A stretch of 64,000 bases of DNA from JADCRZ01 sp041751095 (GTDB taxonomy: Bacteria; Bacteroidota; Bacteroidia; Chitinophagales; Chitinophagaceae): contig JBGSYC010000078.1 of assembly GCA_041751095.1 (NCBI GenBank), positions 20,235-84,234 on the forward strand, in the 5' to 3' direction. Position numbers and translations under genes: made by a program. Shown one piece after another: positions 62,034 through 64,000 of the stretch. The notes under the pieces were generated by a model that worked only from the letters and a program-made list of their open reading frames with translations, was not told where the DNA came from and ran no database searches. How positions within the stretch are numbered: the first letter of the stretch is position 1; each line of letters opens with the position of its first letter.

Positions 62034-62903
62034 TTAGCTGACAGGTTCATGTGCCCGGCCGTTTAACAACATGTTATCGATTAACCGCACTTCATTCATA
62101 AATGCGGCAATAAGGGCGATCACTTGTTGTTTGCCATTCCACCAGGTGATCTCTTCGAGTGTTTTGGCGTCTGCTAAAGAAACGTAATCAGGTACAAACT
62201 GATTTTCCCCGAGGAAAGCCCTGGCACTATTTAAGATATCATCAACATTGCCGGGTTGTAAACGATCCCTGATATACATCAGGGATTGATATATGCAGGT
62301 TGCTTTGCTCCTTTCGGTGGTGTTCAGCCGGGCATTCCTGCTGCTCATTGCAAGTCCATCCGGCTCCCTTACCGTGGGGCAGGTATTGAGTATGGCTTTT
62401 GAATGCATGATTTGCAACAACCGGTTGATCACCATGCATTGCTGATAATCTTTTTGTCCCATGTATATCTGGTGGGGTTGTATAATATTCAGCAACCGGT
62501 TCATCACCTGACTTACACCCTGGAAATGACCGGGACGATATTTTCCTTCGAAGATTTTTTCGAGATGCCCAAGGTCGTACATCGACATTTGTGTAATACC
62601 GTCAGGATAAATTTCATGTACGTCGGGGAGAAAAAGTATTTCGGTGCCGGCCTGTTCAAGCAGCACAATATCAGCTTCTATAGTAATGGGGTATTTGCGA
62701 AAATCAGCAGGATCATTGAATTGGGTTGGATTTACAAAAATGCTGCAAACGGTTATATCGTTGTTTTGTTTTGATGTTTCGAGTAGTGATACATGACCAT
62801 TATGCAAAGCGCCCATTGTTGGCACAAATCCTAAATATTTTCCGGAGGTTGCGATTTGTTTGCAGTATCGTTCTAATTGATTAGAGTTTTTGAAAAGGAT
62901 CAT
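62034..62903 (-). CDS. panC: Pantothenate synthetase
   Basis: A 289-residue enzyme that joins pantoate and beta-alanine with ATP to give pantothenate for coenzyme A. The adenylate-forming motif is TMGALHNGHVSL (His34, His37). Others are VNPTQFNDPADFRKYP, GKYRPGHFQGVSQVMNRLL (pantoate site, in part GHFQGVSQVM), GQKDYQQ and REPDGLAMSSRNARL. Complete. It is divergent from the GT5-like gene, an arrangement that I recall in other Chitinophagaceae. Confidence 0.96.
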   Translation of the reverse strand: MILFKNSNQLERYCKQIATSGKYLGFVPTMGALHNGHVSLLETSKQNNDITVCSIFVNPTQFNDPADFRKYPITIEADIVLLEQAGTEILFLPDVHEIYPDGITQMSMYDLGHLEKIFEGKYRPGHFQGVSQVMNRLLNIIQPHQIYMGQKDYQQCMVINRLLQIMHSKAILNTCPTVREPDGLAMSSRNARLNTTERSKATCIYQSLMYIRDRLQPGNVDDILNSARAFLGENQFVPDYVSLADAKTLEEITWWNGKQQVIALIAAFMNEVRLIDNMLLNGRAHEPVS

Positions 62904-62961
62904 AGGGGTTTTACTTTTGCCTCATGGAGTTGGCTATGGTACTTATTTCCACTAAATACCC

Positions 62962-62969
62962 TAACTTTG
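62962..62969 (+). promoter_or_regulatory. Promoter -7 element for the GT5-like gene
   Basis: TAACTTTG is an exact match to TAnnTTTG in the divergent spacer with panC, 56 bases before the start. No convincing -33 is visible. Confidence 0.5.
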
Positions 62970-63025
62970 CAAACTATTAAAAAATTGCACTCATCTTACT
63001 TTTCTCTCACCAATATTAACCGATA

Positions 63026-63838
63026 ATGTCAACAAAGAAAAGAATTTTATTTATTGCTCACGAGATGTCGCCATACCTGGAGATGACTGAATTTGCTGAG
63101 ATTGCCAATAAGCTTGCAATCAAGGCAAATGATGCCGGTTTCGAAGTCAGGTGTATCATGCCCCGTTTTGGAGTAGTTAATGAAAGACGTCACCGGTTAC
63201 ACGAAGTTGTGCGCTTATCGGGGATAAATGTATCCGTTGACAACGACGATTATCCGCTGCAGATCAAGGTAGCGTCTTTGCCTAATGCGCGGTTGCAGGT
63301 TTATTTTCTGGATAACGAAGACCTTTTCAAACGTAAATATATTTTTCATGATGAGAAGGAAAAGTGGTATGATGATAACGGATTGCGGACGGTATTTTTT
63401 TGTAAGGGCGCTCTTGAAACGGTAAAGAAATTTGGCTGGCCTCCTGATGTCATTCATTGCAGCGGATGGATGACAAGCCTGGTTCCTTTGTATCTGAAAA
63501 CAGTGTATAAAAAAGAACCGGTATTTTCACACAGCAAGGTAATTTATACCATCGGGCAAAACACTTTCAACGAAGAGCTTGGAAATGATTTTGTAAAGAT
63601 TGCAAACATTCATGCGAATATTAAAGAAAAGGATCTCGAACCTTTTAAAGATGCCAACAATACAGCCATGTATAAAGGTGGCGCGCTCTGTGCGGATGCA
63701 GTAACTTTCGGTGCTGAAAAAGTAGACAAATCTCTTCTGGAAGAATTCGGTAAGGTAAGGGGCAAACGGGTGTTGGCTTATAATGCAGAATCTGATTTAA
63801 CAGACTATTTACAATTATATACCGACCTTTCCGCGTAA
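63026..63838 (+). CDS. Half-length glycogen-synthase-like (GT5 N-domain) protein
   Basis: A 270-residue protein equivalent only to the N-terminal Rossmann domain of glycogen synthase. It follows the GT5 pattern (RILFIAHEMSPYLEM at the start, GFEVRCIMPRFG, PDVIHCSGWMTSLVPLYLK, KVIYTIGQNTFNEE) but lacks the whole C-terminal GT-B domain. At the place of the donor-binding K-x-G-G-L it has EMTEF (19-23). It therefore cannot be a normal ADP-glucose transferase. It ends naturally with a stop, and a DUF4270 lipoprotein gene follows after about 50 bases. A regulatory or binding role is inferred. Confidence 0.85.
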   Translation: MSTKKRILFIAHEMSPYLEMTEFAEIANKLAIKANDAGFEVRCIMPRFGVVNERRHRLHEVVRLSGINVSVDNDDYPLQIKVASLPNARLQVYFLDNEDLFKRKYIFHDEKEKWYDDNGLRTVFFCKGALETVKKFGWPPDVIHCSGWMTSLVPLYLKTVYKKEPVFSHSKVIYTIGQNTFNEELGNDFVKIANIHANIKEKDLEPFKDANNTAMYKGGALCADAVTFGAEKVDKSLLEEFGKVRGKRVLAYNAESDLTDYLQLYTDLSA

Positions 63839-63885
63839 TAAAAAACTTTAATATCCCCGCCGTTTTCAATCTTAATTCATATTTC

Positions 63886-64000
63886 ATGTTCGTGAAGAAA
63901 GTTTTTAGTGTGGTATTTGCTGCTTTTGCGTTCCTCTTTTTTTTTCAATCCTGCCAGAAAATTGATACCACTGATTTAGGTATCGGCCTTATCCCCACTG
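63886..64000 (+). CDS. DUF4270 lipoprotein, N-terminal fragment
   Basis: The open frame runs off the window end after 38 codons. A lysine start (MFVKKVFSVVFAAF) leads to a lipobox ending FFQSC, with Cys23 as the likely lipidation site. Then comes KIDTTDLGIGLIPT, the hallmark opening of DUF4270 proteins of Bacteroidota (function unknown, possibly a surface lipoprotein). It is 47 bases downstream of the GT5-like gene and likely in the same transcript. Confidence 0.8.
   Translation, partial: MFVKKVFSVVFAAFAFLFFFQSCQKIDTTDLGIGLIPT

Overview
This 64 kb window is a chromosomal segment of a Bacteroidota bacterium, most likely family Chitinophagaceae. The evidence is: Bacteroidota-only protein families (GLPGLI, DUF4270, DUF4294, DUF6702, DUF2851, OMP_b-brl_3 barrel), several matches to the Bacteroidota -7 promoter element TAnnTTTG, few Shine-Dalgarno sequences, zinc-ligand-poor ribosomal proteins bL36 and uS4, and a cysteine-type CcmE. 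I see no rRNA, tRNA, CRISPR array, transposase, prophage or integrase.

Layout. 0-7.2 kb: a phosphodiesterase and a small orphan, then the alpha ribosomal operon infA-rpmJ-rpsM-rpsK-rpsD-rpoA-rplQ ending in a good terminator, then carA and aroQ. 7.3-8.4 kb: a GxxExxY gene bounded by direct repeats, overlapping the end of a parvulin isomerase. 8.6-10 kb: a cytosolic NAL1-like serine protease and a small protein that repeats its N-terminal domain. 10.4-20.8 kb: a sortilin/BNR protein, a MORN protein, the M1 peptidase/HupE/DUF6702 trio, a UbiD decarboxylase and a TraB/GumN protein. 20.9-30.3 kb: housekeeping genes kynU, a DUF2520 Rossmann protein, ferredoxin, iscX, kdsC, a UbiA prenyltransferase, maf, DUF2851, OsmC and lipA. 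30.3-30.9 kb: a gene-free block of structured repeats.

31-52 kb is a loose glycogen and maltodextrin island: ROK glucokinase, FHS sugar permease, glgA, glgC, a GPH/SLC45-type sugar transporter, glgB and malQ. It is interrupted by a GLPGLI/outer-membrane-barrel operon, argS, gtrA and dnaK. The genes together suggest sugar import, phosphorylation, ADP-glucose synthesis, glucan elongation and branching, and maltodextrin disproportionation. 52-56.4 kb: an EamA exporter, an unassigned radical SAM protein, a small membrane protein and a ureohydrolase, interspersed with heptanucleotide arrays. 56.7-64 kb: ccmE-ccmF, DUF4294, rfaE2 plus a flippase-like protein, panC, a glycogen-synthase-like half protein and the start of a DUF4270 lipoprotein.

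Nothing here is a clear-cut new defence or mobile system. The most unusual items are the protease with its free-standing N-domain copy, the uncharacterised radical SAM protein with three extra cysteines, the half-length GT5-like protein lacking the donor-binding loop, the heptanucleotide arrays (one pair inverted), and several long intergenic hairpins without U-tracts. Function calls rest on motif recognition by eye; no database search was run.
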